Of a DNA stretch of 64,000 nt, positions 49,401 to 61,531 are shown in pieces; the stretch's first letter is position 1; every line of letters begins with the position of its first letter. Source of the DNA: Lingula anatina. Its lineage: Eukaryota; Brachiopoda; Lingulata; Lingulida; Lingulidae. Below the pieces are notes generated by a model. That model was not told where the DNA came from and made no database searches. It saw only the letters and a list, made by a program, of their open reading frames with translations. Location of the stretch: contig NW_019774569.1 in the NCBI RefSeq assembly GCF_001039355.2, positions 16,272 through 80,271 of the forward strand. Reading direction: 5' to 3'. The position numbers and the translations under genes are program-made.

Positions 49401-51040
49401 TCTTTTTAACTTCTTTTCAACCACATGATTGCTTCCAGGATCTTATTCTGAATAAGGAGGAAACTAAATAACCACACAGTCAAAATACAGATTTACATGA
49501 TAAAACAATCAGGTGAGCCAAACACAATGCTTTTTTTATCATTTTAAAACAACATGTACTTCCTTGTGGTTAAACACTTCTATCTATTCTTATACACATA
49601 AGTACACCTTTTAATGGTAATTTTCATACAAACATGAAGAATTTATAACTTCTTTGCATAAAACCAAACATAAAACAGTACTAGTAAAAACATACTACCC
49701 TCTGAGCACCATAGAAAATGTACATACTTTATTGATTAATATCCTTTAATTTTAACCTACTAAGGTGAACCCATAAACTTAAGCCTAAACATATATTGAA
49801 ACATCTGCAACAGTATAATTATTTGCACAGAACACTTTTAACCTTGCGGGGGCACCAAACACTGCAGGCCATGGGGGGAGGGGGGGATTTCTAAACTATT
49901 TTCAAATTTGGATAATTCGCGAACTTTATTACTTCAATATCAAACCACTTGTTGGCTCCTTAGGTGTCCAAGCTGGAAAACAGAGAATAAGATCTGATTT
50001 TCTTTTCTATGTTTTAGGCAAAATAAATGGCTAAATTTTTTCAAGGTGATATCAATTTTCGCCTCGTTAGGTGTGTGCACTGATAATCCCGTCAGGTCAA
50101 TGTGGTGTATACACAGGCGATAGCTTGTTGTTTTATCTAAGAGGTTTGGGCTGTATTCCCCCGTGTTTTCCACCCCTTCAAATAATGAGGACCACTTTGC
50201 CAAAAAAGCGTAAAGATTTCTTGACCTCCTCCAAGCGGATAGAGAATGAAACACCTCACTTGACTGATTTATTCTGCATATATTACTCCTACTTATCCTA
50301 CTTAGCTGTCTATATATAATATTATGCATGGGAATATGGACTAACTTCTGGGCAAATCTTCTAAAAAAAGAAAAAAAAAGAGACTTCTGAAGATACTGAG
50401 CAATAAAAATGTCTAAGACCTTCAGAGAGTTGACATAAAAAATGAATTAACTCATATCTGGGTTATTGCCTCATTACTACGTGATTCATTAGAGCCCAAC
50501 ATTTTAATACAAACACAAGAGTTTACAAGTAACAATGCTCAAATTATTATGAAGCAAAAATCTGAAAAGAATGTACTAGTATATAGTACAACTAACTTCT
50601 GCAGATTACTTGTAAGCTGGCCCTATTATAAATTCTCTCTGATCACTGTATTTGCAATGGGTTTCTACGGGGATTGTGCCTCCTACACAACTATTGGAAG
50701 CAAGAAAACTTTTTGCTAACACTAAATATTAGTCTCTCTCTTTCTCTTTAAAAACACACACACACACTCACACACAAACACACACAATGTGACACAGCAT
50801 ACCTCACATCTAAGAAGGAAACCCCCCTTGCTCTGTTTTAAAATATAATGTGTTTTAATATATTATATATCAAGACATGTCATTTATTACATCTGTCTTT
50901 TTGCTACAAGCATTTTTTTCTTAGTCATCACAGCCCAGACTAGTTTAATACCACAATATACTAGCACTCAGGCTTGTTCTACCAGTATAGCCGGCTTCTT
51001 CAGCTATTTAACATGTCCACTTATTGTTAACTAAATGGTC
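46430..51040. other. No coding exon recognised
   Basis: Several short frames (for example 47213-47527 and 49940-50329) have no motifs or splice context. Simple repeats include a (CA)n run at about 50755-50786, a T-run at about 47710 and a G-rich run at about 49874. If the candidate upstream TMEM98 exons are real, this is a TMEM98 intron. Confidence 0.45.
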
Positions 51041-51046
51041 ACTTAC

Positions 51047-51152
51047 CCGTCCACTTATGGTCAATGCCAGTGCCTGGCTGTCCACTACATACTGACCCAG
51101 ATGCTTTTTTCTCTCTTTTTTTAATAAAGGGACATGTCAAATATGGCTCTCT
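51047..51152 (-). other. TMEM98: Candidate upstream (5' UTR) exon of TMEM98
   Basis: On the minus strand a strong acceptor (TTTCTTTTTCAG, exon start 51152) and donor (ACGG|GTAAGT, exon end 51047) enclose 106 bp. One frame is open throughout but has no ATG, and joining it to the 42942 acceptor would place it before the coding ATG at 42905. I infer a noncoding leader exon; no direct evidence links it to TMEM98. Confidence 0.35.
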
Positions 51153-52594
51153 CTGAAAAAGAAAATAAGAAATATTTCAGTGCAACACCAACTTTAACCA
51201 CGAAACAAGTGGCTTATCAGAAGACAGTTTTCAATGAATGTATAAACATACAAATCAAAATTAACAAATCAAGACAAATAAATGAATAAATTTATAAATA
51301 AATGTTTACATTTTTGTAGCTGACAATGAAAGGTCCTACAACAAGATACCACCTGTTATATAACCTTATTTCATCAACAAACAAAAGGTATAGACCCACC
51401 TCAACAGGACTTGCTCATTTGTAAAAAGTACGTAACAAAAAAATCCATGATGCACATATAATAATACACACCTACAGTAGTTGGATAAGCCGCAGGTCAT
51501 TAAAACAAAATGCCCAACCTGTGCCTATTCTCTCTCTTTTTATGTCACTACAATACCCCTCGAATTAACATGGATAGAAGACAAAATGCTGACGATGGAG
51601 ACAGCTACCTCAACCACAAACATGATACTTTTTCCATTGCCTCTAACAGCTTACATAAACTGCTATTGTGTCATCTGCCAAACACACCACAGGGCATTTG
51701 ATAACACAGGCTATCTGTGTATACACCCAAGGACAGAAAAGGACTCATATTATATACATACATGACTACCCTTTGTCCAAAATGACGCTTGTCCATATGT
51801 ATTATCATTAAGATTTCTGTAAACTTATTTTAAGAGTCCTTGGCATTGGTTTGTGAAAAGCAACTGCTCCTTTAAAACAGAATAGCACACAGTGACTTGC
51901 ATTTAAAAATGACCCGTTTTTTTCTGTGGGAGTCCAAACTGAAGACCAAGATCTAATCTTATTCCAGAGATATCTTTACTCAATATTATCATACTGGTAG
52001 CCTACTTAAGAAGAGTCATCATAACCTGCTATAAACTTGACCATAAACTAATGATAACAAACGTGCTCCTAATCTTCTGCAATCTTGAATATATGCAAAT
52101 CGATGCAAAATATTTGATTTTTATTGCTTCTCATATTACAAGAAAGCATCTTTATTTCAAAGCAAAATGAAAACAAAATGTGTTAAATAGCCTGTGGATC
52201 TTCTTGATTCTGATCAAGGCAAGCCATACATTTTAACATATTATTAACAATACTACGGAAATATACCTAAGATTATGACCTCTATCCACGACAAAAAAAT
52301 TTACTACCACAAATCAACAACAGACTTGTGAAAAATGTTGACAAGTAATAAGAATGATTAAAAGCTTGCAGTCACTTTAGCCAGTTTGTATAATTCATAT
52401 AAGCTTTTTCCCAATACCAACTGTACATAATGGGGTTAAAATTTAACCAGGTAGTTAAATCCTAGTTAACTCTTTTCCAAGACATCCATCCAGGGCATTA
52501 GTCTAGTGGAAGTAGTCCATCTTAGGGTCACATTAGGCACTGTTTTGACTAAAATTGCTTGAAGACTCACTCCAGGAAGAAGACTGCACGGTTG

Positions 52595-52708
52595 AATCAC
52601 AGGTCACTCAAGGGAGTAGACAGCATGTTTGCAATCACAGGTCACTCTAGGAAGTAGACAGCATGATTGCAATCACAGGTCACTCTAGGGCGTAGACAGC
52701 ATGATTGC
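52595..52708. repeat. Three tandem 38-bp units
   Basis: Three units of 38 bp beginning AATCACAGGTCACTC and ending near GCATGATTGC run without spacers. Differences are few, so the array is fairly young. Confidence 0.9.
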
Positions 52709-53524
52709 AATCAAAGACTGTTTTCTTTCTCTCTGCTAGTATCAAAACAGTGCTTGTCAACAAAATTTTAGATACAATCTGAGTTTGCATTCACACATAG
52801 TACTATTCTCAGTACTCAATCACCCCATCCCACCAAATAAAACCTTTTTGTTTGCCTGTTAATAACAATCACATTAGGACTGATAACATTTTATTCATGG
52901 AAAGATAATATTCCAGTCCCAAAAACAGGATGATTAAGCCTGTCACTGCCGACATATGAAATCTCTAAATAGGTGGGCGTGGCTTCGCTCTTTCATTTTC
53001 ATTTTGGTAATGAGATGAATTTTTTAAAAAGATATTATACATAAAATAAAGATGCCTCCAAAAAACGATGAAGATACTTGAGATGGAATATGTGTATGAG
53101 CTTACGCATGCAATGGTTGTTTTTCCCCTAATTTCACAGCCACAGTTTCATGCAATAAACAATTACAAAAACAACGCTACTGTACCTGTACGCTGAATGT
53201 GGACAGAAAAAAAGGAGAGCATGTGATATTCTCAGACCTGACAAAACTCCAAAATTATCCCTATGCATACAAATCTAGCCTAATAATGTTTAGCTATGGC
53301 TCTAAGCACGCAACTTGTCTGACAAAAGACAAATACTTCACTCACAAACCAAATCCTCTCCTACCTCAAACCGCAATATTTAACATTAACTAGTATAATG
53401 TGGGAGTCGTTATTCTTAACATTATCCAGACTCAGTTACACTTGTCTAGGACAGCTCACACATTTCAAATGGAAACAAGGCTCCACTGACTGTAGACATA
53501 GGGACCATTCCCAGACCCTATTGT

Positions 53525-53650
53525 ACTGTGGATCGATCTATCTCCGAGGGGATTCTCGCTCAGTTGCAATCAACTTAAGCAGCTTAAATGTCTGTCACAC
53601 CTATGGAAACTGCTAGGGGGTAATTAATTATCGTTTAGCAGCTTCTGAAG
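53525..53650. mobile_element. GATCGATCTA foldback family, copy C
   Basis: GATCGATCTATCTCCGAGG at about 53532, then CTTAAGCAGCTTAAATGTC and GGGGGTAATTAATTATCG match copies A and B. The right arm looks truncated. Confidence 0.65.
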
Positions 53651-55320
53651 GCTTGCCATACTGGCAGGTCCACAGCATTACTCCAAGCAATTTACTTTGA
53701 CAAAACAGAAGCTACATCGACTAAAGGACTGACAACAATCTACCTCACCGTGGATTGCTTCAAATTTTTGTTCTGGATAAACGAGTGTGACTGTTCCTTT
53801 TAATCCTTTCAGGTAAAAATGCAATTGAGACTTAGGTATTCAAAAGGTATCTTCAGCGAGGCTAATCTGTTTGCAAACACAACTTCCAGACCTTCTCAGA
53901 GTCAAAGAACCCATTGTGCATATTGATTCAGCTTTGTGATTCTAATTGAAATGGAGTAATACCAACATAATGGAATCAATTTCATTCAGGCCTTTCACTA
54001 TTCACCTTAGCTTTCTGAGAAATCAAAGCGGTGAAAATGTTTACTGACTCGCTCATGTTTAAAAACTTACCAAACATGTGCTATATTGATGAAATTGTTT
54101 CAGTAATGGATAAATTTGATTACTAGAAAACTTGACTGAAGAAAAAGAAAAACTTTCAGGCTTTTGATCAATTTTACATAAATCTATTCTGCTAACAAAA
54201 TTTAACTGGATGTAAGTTGAAACTATCCGTAATAGAAAATAAAATCAGACTTCCATAAACCGAGATAACACTTTGAAGAACAATTTGAAAAACGCTTTCC
54301 AGCCAAGTGTTTAGGTCACTGAGCAGGGTAAAATTCAAATATAAATGATAAATAAATTGTGTTTACAAAGGTCTTTCGGCAAACTTTCTGAACCGTAGAC
54401 TTGCGACTTATGACATGTATTATGTGTCCAGCATACACACACCGGCTATTGCATAACACCCTGTACCCACAATAAAACTATTTCTGTCACGACTGACCAA
54501 GACCACAGTGCTGAATGAAGGAAGTGGACCATACAGTCATGAAGATATTGAGTCTTCCCACTAAAACTCTCCAACACAAATCAGTTTGTCTCCTTAATTC
54601 CAAACTTTTTGACAAAGAAAAAATATAAAATACTATGTGCATCCCTAAAACTTAAAACACTGTTTATCTTTATATTTTAATGCATTTTAATAAGATGTTC
54701 ATATTTCACTTTGTTAGTTAATAATTCACTTCATTTGTCAAATTAAAACTACATTATAATCTCTGATGCGCAGATAGTTTGTAACACCTGTAAGTTTTGT
54801 CTCATTTTGAGACCGATTTTTTGGATAAAATACCTCAAAATAAAGCAGATCAACCGTTTTGACAGTATGAAAATATGTACATTAACATAATTTAATTGCT
54901 AAGTACTTCCTTTGATAGAACGCTTGCAATAACTGTCATTAATAAAACATTAAAAGTTGAAACTGTAATTTAAAAGTTAAATGCAGTGTTTTCAACCATT
55001 CAATAACCTATTCTGGAAATCACGGCTGCAAAGCAACCAAGAAACTTCAAAATTATTTAAGTGATATCTAATTTAGAAATTGTAATATTTCTATCACTTT
55101 TGCAACAAACTTATTTGACTCCCACTTTTTCGATGCAAGCAGACACCTGTCGTCGAGTACGAGTACGTCGACTTCATAGAGAAAGTTTAGCTTCACAACT
55201 AGACAACATTTATTACCAACAACCGACTTCTCCGCAGTGAAAATCAGATTTACTAACAAGATGTAATACATTATAACTTCTCAAAGTTCTTTTGTCGAGT
55301 TTATTTTGTTTGAAATACTT
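53650..55320. other. No gene recognised
   Basis: AT-rich sequence. The frame at 55068-55271 (minus) has no supporting motif and sits just downstream of a putative first-exon donor, so it would be intronic. Confidence 0.45.
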
Positions 55321-55322
55321 AC

Positions 55323-55400
55323 AAAAGCATATTTCCCTCTCGGCTTGCACTGCCTATCTCCTATTCTTGTGAGAACAATATGGCGATTAAGCTGTACTCT
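55323..55400 (-). other. TMEM98: Candidate first exon of TMEM98 transcript
   Basis: Minus-strand sequence from about 55400 down to a strong donor (TTTT|GTAAGTATTTC at 55322) is less AT-rich than its surroundings and lies just upstream of the divergent ZCWPW1-like gene. It may be a noncoding leader exon. The link to TMEM98 is inference. Confidence 0.3.
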
Positions 55401-55565
55401 CTAACACGCACGCACTGAAGCGTAAACAAGAAAGTCTTTTAGTAACAACAAGTGATAATATTATTCATGTTGCAAAGAAATCTAACTTTTTTCAAGAAAG
55501 GTTACATTCAAAATAAGACAAATCACATATCTATGTGTAATAATTATTTCTGCTCTCTGATTAAA
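55400..55565. promoter_or_regulatory. Candidate bidirectional promoter
   Basis: This interval separates the putative minus-strand first exon (55323-55400) from the ATG of the ZCWPW1-like gene at 55566. No TATA box stands out. The claim rests on geometry only. Confidence 0.3.
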
Positions 55566-57645
55566 ATGAGAGGCGTGTCTTTGAGAACGAGACTATTTCA
55601 AGGTCACGAAGTTTCAGCGAGCCCAAGCGAAAAGCTAAGTAATCTGTAAGTTTTTGATTAAATCCCGTTTTGAAACACGTGTGAATTTCCCCAAATTGAT
55701 TAAGATTCAATTAGAATAATCATACTATGTAAATATCAAAAGCGTGATTTAAATTTATATATTAAATCCTTGAATAGATATGAGGAAAGAATAGTTCGTC
55801 TGCTTGCAGTGTCAGTGGAGTTTTCTCACTATCAGTATTTTTAAAAATAAAATCCTCCTTTGCTGATAGTGGAAAACATCTATCCTAAACATTTTAGAGT
55901 ATTTTTTAGTGCAGAGGAAATTTGAGCCCTAGTTAATGGGACCAACTGTGAACACACATTTTAAAATCGTACATGTATCAAGGCTAGATCTACATGTACA
56001 ATCAGGTTAAGACCAGAAAAAAAAATTAAAAATAATTTAAAATTAGCTATTTATCATTTTTTCAAATAAAAAAAAAAAGAAAATTGGTTTGGTAATTAGT
56101 AGGAGGTATTTAGATTTTATAACTGACCCCAGAATATTTCTGTGCTCTAAAATTGCCTAGACTGTGATTTTGCCAAATTCTTCCCCATGAAATAAAATTG
56201 GAAAAAAAATTAATTTACCAACTAAACCAAAAATTAAGCTGCTTAATTGCTTGTTAAAGTTTAAAACCAACCAAACAAATAAATAAATGGACAAATCAAT
56301 ACTAAAAACAAATTCCATTATCTGACCCCATTTACAGAGAGCTGCTACTCGTTAACCACCTATGTCATTAAGAATATTAACCCAATCACATTATGGGTAT
56401 TCACATTTTTCTGACCCCCCCCCCTCCAACTCACACACTTTTCATTAAGGCCTATTAATCTTTTAGTGGATACAGATTATGATTTAAGCTCTAAAGTAAA
56501 TTCAAGTGATTTTTTAATAAAATGTAATATTTATTATTTAACACCACTTTAAAACATGTAATACAAACATGAAATAAATGAATTTCAGAGAACAAGAAAT
56601 GAGCATTCCTTCTGAAGTGGATTGCCTTGAACAGTGTCACAACCACAATGCGATCAAGGAAATGGAAGAAAAGGTGAGTATTTTTTTAAATTAATATTTT
56701 TCTGAATATTGAAATTCACTTAATTGTAGTATTTGCATTTTTTTCCTTAAGCAGAGAGTATATTCCAATTAGTGTAAAAAGTATTTTTTAATTATTATTC
56801 AGACTGTTGCTTATAGTGATTAACTGAAGATGTGTTACCCAGGGTTCATGTCAGCTGTGTGTTTTCAAATTTCTGTCTGTACGCGCTTATTTACTTCAAT
56901 GATGTAATTGATGTTTTCTATACCAATCACAAGCTTTCATTTGGTTATACTAGTATCCAGATTTTGTGATTTTTTTTTTTTTTTGTATTTTTTTTGTTTT
57001 TGCTTTAGTGGGTTCTTTGCTTAAAGGGATAATAACTCTTCGTTTCGGTCAAAAAATGAATTTTCCTGGAGTAAGCAACAATTTTCCCATACTTACCAAT
57101 GGTTAATGAATCCATTTTTACATTCAAAGTTAGTCNGTGATTTCCCTAAATCATGATGTGTGATGTGTGTTGTTTGACTGTTTTTGCTTTAGTGGGTTCT
57201 TTGCTTAACATACCAGCAATGTAAACTTATAAGTTATTATATATATAATCCAACATTTCTGAAGTTTAGTAGAGACAAGCGGGTATGTATGAAATCTAAA
57301 ATAAAGAAGTTGGCCATGAGGCTAATTTATTTCATACTTAAAAAATAATTTTTAAAAAGTTAGATAATTTTTTTGAAACAGGTTTCACAGTCTACTTGGG
57401 TGCAGTGTGAAAACCCAACTTGTCTGAAATGGCGCAGAATCTCCAACTCGGCGGCCAGCGAGATAAAGGACAAATCCTGGTTCTGCCACATGAACAATGA
57501 CAAGGAGCATGGAACTTGTGACGCTCCCGAGGAGGACCATGAAGAGGCAGACAGGGTCGCTGATGAGTGCGGATATCGTTTTGTCATGTCAGAGTTACCA
57601 GTTGGAAGTTTAGTCTGGGCTAAAATGCCAGGATATTGCAGGCAT

Positions 57646-57676
<31 letters not shown>

Positions 57677-60600
57677 TTGCTCACTTATTCATCTTTGAAG
57701 GCAAAACTAGAGTTGCCCTACTAGCAGTGTCATTAGAAACTAAAAAAGCAATTTGTAAATAAAATCACTGTTATTATTGATTTTATTTACTTATTTATTT
57801 ATTTATTATTCTTTTGTGACATGTTGACACAGGAATGTAATATCAATCGAATTATTATTTTTTAACGCTATTACTCTTGCAAAATGAAAAAAACAAACAA
57901 ACAAACAAAAAAATCCTGTATGTTACAGATGGCCAGGTGTAGTGAGTGCTGACCCAGAGGGTGGAGACCATGTTGTCCTGGACAGTGATGGAGAACCCTA
58001 CTGGTATCACATAGAGTTCTTAGGTAACCCACACTCACATGGCTGGGTGCTCAGCAGAGGCGTGGAGCTCTATGGACATGTTGACAGGATTAGTGGAACA
58101 GCAGGCACATGCCATGTACAGGTAGACTGAATGTTGTATATTTTTTCTTAGAACCGATTAACAAAGAAAAATTCCACCTCTTTTTCTCTTGTTTATCAGC
58201 CAGTGTTCATGCACCCTGAATTTTAGTGGCTAATTTTCAGAAGAAAAACCTAAAATAGATGACTTTTTTCATTTTGCCAAAATTTATTTCTGATAACTAA
58301 TTGATCACTTTGTATTACTTCAGGGTCCTAAACGTAAAAAGCGCTGCAAAGGTTTAAAGCTCACCTACCAGCCCAGGCCTGTCAGTAGGAACAAGTACAT
58401 GAAACATGATGTACAGGATGCTGTAGTGGAAGCAGATCAGCTGGTGAAGCATTCTCTGCAGGAGAGGCTGAGACTGTGTCAGTTTGTAGACAAGCCAAAG
58501 GCACAAGAGAAAACTACCTCAGGTTAGACTGATAACATTTGCTTCTTTAGAAAAATTTGAAAAACTGATCTAATTAATTAATTTATCACTTTATTTATTT
58601 ATTTACATTTTAAGGGAAATTAATACATGGAGATGTGTTCTATGTTCTCTTCCGTAATGTTTAGATTTGCCTTTTAGAATATCAGAATGACTAAATTATC
58701 TACGTGTATATAGTAAAAATTAAGGAACAAAAGCTTGCCATATCTAAAAACTTCATGTGCATTTATTTTGAAAATTATTGTATCTTATCAGGAAAAGAGA
58801 ACATGGAGAATAAATATCTGAAGAAAGAAATGAGAAAGAGAGAGCACTGTAAACAGCATGCAAGAAAGCATAGTTCTAGTTTGACTTCTGACTTGTCTGC
58901 TCCATATATCCACAGCAAAAATATGCCAGACATAAATTTTGGAGTTTCATTGCTTGAAAAATCAAAAGCTGAAAAGTTTGCTATAGATATTGAGGTAATC
59001 AAATAAAACATACGGTCGGTTTTTCGTCAGTCTCATTAAAACTATTAGTTGAACATGAACATGGAGGAATCTATTAAAAAAATATTACTTTTACCATTTT
59101 TCCCAGTTTTAATTCATCAATCTATGTGAAGTTTATCTTTTCTTGGATTCATTAATAAAACACAAGCGACCAAACACTTGGACCTGAAAAAGTATCAGCA
59201 AATATTACCTTTACCCAGCTATCATACAAAGTTTCATATTTAGTGATATATATAATTTTAATCCGCTTCACAATTCACAATCTGCTAAAATGTAATGTAC
59301 AAATTTTCTTCAGATGTATAAGAGAAATGAGAGAGCATTTGAACATGACCTCACCCGCTTCAAGGAAAGGAACAGTTTGAGTACAATGCGGCTACCCTTC
59401 TGGCAGAATACTCCTGTGAGTTTGTTCCAGCTCTTTCTGGCTGTCCACGACAGGGGAGGCTATGAAAAGGTGAGAAAATAACTCTTCTTTTATTGTCCCT
59501 TTTTTTTTTCATCTGTTGTAAAGATAAAACATTTTAGAATAATTCGTATTGTCTTGCCTTTTGTTCTTATTTGTTATTACTTGCACTGACAGTTATTCTT
59601 TGGGTCAGCATTTATGCTTGCAAAATATTTTACAGCTTTGTTGATTTATAGAACAATGATTTTTAAGTTGAAAATATTTGACTTACAGCTACTTAATTGT
59701 GGTTAAATTGGATTTTTTTCATTGTAATCAATTATTTCCACTGACTAGGATAAGGATGTCACCACGTGTTGATTTTTGCAGGTTTGTGTAGACAGGGCCT
59801 GGTCCTCAATTTACAATGAGTTCACAGGAGCTAAGAAGCATGGCCAAACTGTGAAGAATTATTATGAAAGGTACTTGAACTTTTATTATTTGTATATTTT
59901 ATGGCATATTGGTCATTTTCTTCTTGAATTGTGTGGAGGATCATGAAGCAATTTTAACAGGCATTGTTTACAAGTAAGGAATTACTCTTACACTGTAACA
60001 AATCCACAAAGTTTCATCACTCTTTTTCAGTATTTTGTGAGCTACTTTAATGACTGTCCAGCATTTTTTGCTTTATTTTTTATTGAAAAATCTTTGTTCT
60101 TCCCTCCCTCCCTGCCTCTACTGGTACTAAGGCCTCTTATAACACTTTTCACTTCAATCTTCCAGGAATCTACTGCCTTATGAAATGTTTCTGGCTGGGA
60201 AAAGTTACTCTGCCCAAGTAAGAAAGCCAAAAGAAAAGGAGAAGAAACTGAGGCAAACAAGGAAACCGAATAAGAACAACATCTCAGAAGGTGCATATGC
60301 TCCTATGACTAAGAAAAAAACCATGTGGTTCTGGTGGTGTATCCGCAAGAAATTATCATATCTACAAGTACAGTGTACTACTAGTATTAGAATTTTGAAG
60401 TATTCATTGAATTTACATCTCTTTGTGTAAGGAAAGTTCAATCTGTAAATGAATGTTTTTGATTATATTTTTGTATCTACTTGTGAGTTATAAAGTTCTT
60501 ATATTAGAAATAGTATTTTATAACCAAACCATATAGATAGGTCATAGCCTCTGAACTTTGTGCAAGTATTACTAAAGCTTATTTATGCATTTAAAATTAC

Positions 60601-61480
60601 TTTTAATAGGTTCCACCCTAGATGAAGATATGAATGAACTTGCTCAGATGCTGGAAGAAAGCAATCGCCTCAGCAAACTGTGCACTTTCGATGACAGCTT
60701 GAATGGTGAGTTTGTTTCGAGTGTGATAAGCCAGTTGAGAGACATGTACGTATTTAGATATTATTTCTCAGTCTGACATATTGAGCGTTTAAACATAACT
60801 GTATAAGAATTGAGAAAGAGTAAGTTGTTTCATGATTTAATTTAAATACTCTAGCTTTTTAGATAAGTATTTGGGGGAACAGGGGAGGTAGAAAGTTCAG
60901 CATTATTAATCATTTTGTTTTGTTGAAGAATCCACATCAGAGGATGAAGATGAAGGTGATATTGCCAAACTCTTGGCTGAATCTGAACAGCTGAGTAAAC
61001 AGTGCTGCTTTGATAGACTGTGTGGTAAGTAACACATTTCAGACTTGATTTAAATTAATTTCTGCAAAATAAAAATTGAAAATGATAAGCAATATCTATC
61101 TGGAAAGAGTTCTGTTCAGTAATCATAATATTGTCATCAATTTTTGGTCACTTAAACATTGTTTGATGAACTTCAATGTAGTTTGAAATCAAAACAGTTT
61201 AGATTGACATATGCATGTATCCACACTTCTGAATCTTATTATTATTATTTTTTATTTAGATCTTGAAGTAGAGGAGCATCAGCGTATGGAGTTAGATTTG
61301 ACATTTTATGATGAAACTCCTCCCAGGAAAAGTCTGTCTGTAAAACTAGCAGACAGTTCTGCAGAGTTTGGAGAAAACTTTTTATTGACAGAGTCAGGCA
61401 AGTTAACATAAGTGTTTTGGATACATTTATTTTGGGGTATTTAAGTTTAATACATTGAATAGTGTGTGTGCCTGCCATTG

Positions 61481-61531
<51 letters not shown>

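Noticed and set aside
49940-50329. 129-codon minus-strand frame
   Set aside because: No motif, and overlapping frames on the opposite strand are similarly long. Treated as chance.
60185-60430. Continuation of the ZCWPW1-like exon 9 past 60290
   Set aside because: The donor GAAG|GTGCAT at 60290 joins exon 10 in phase, and read-through has no further domain match.
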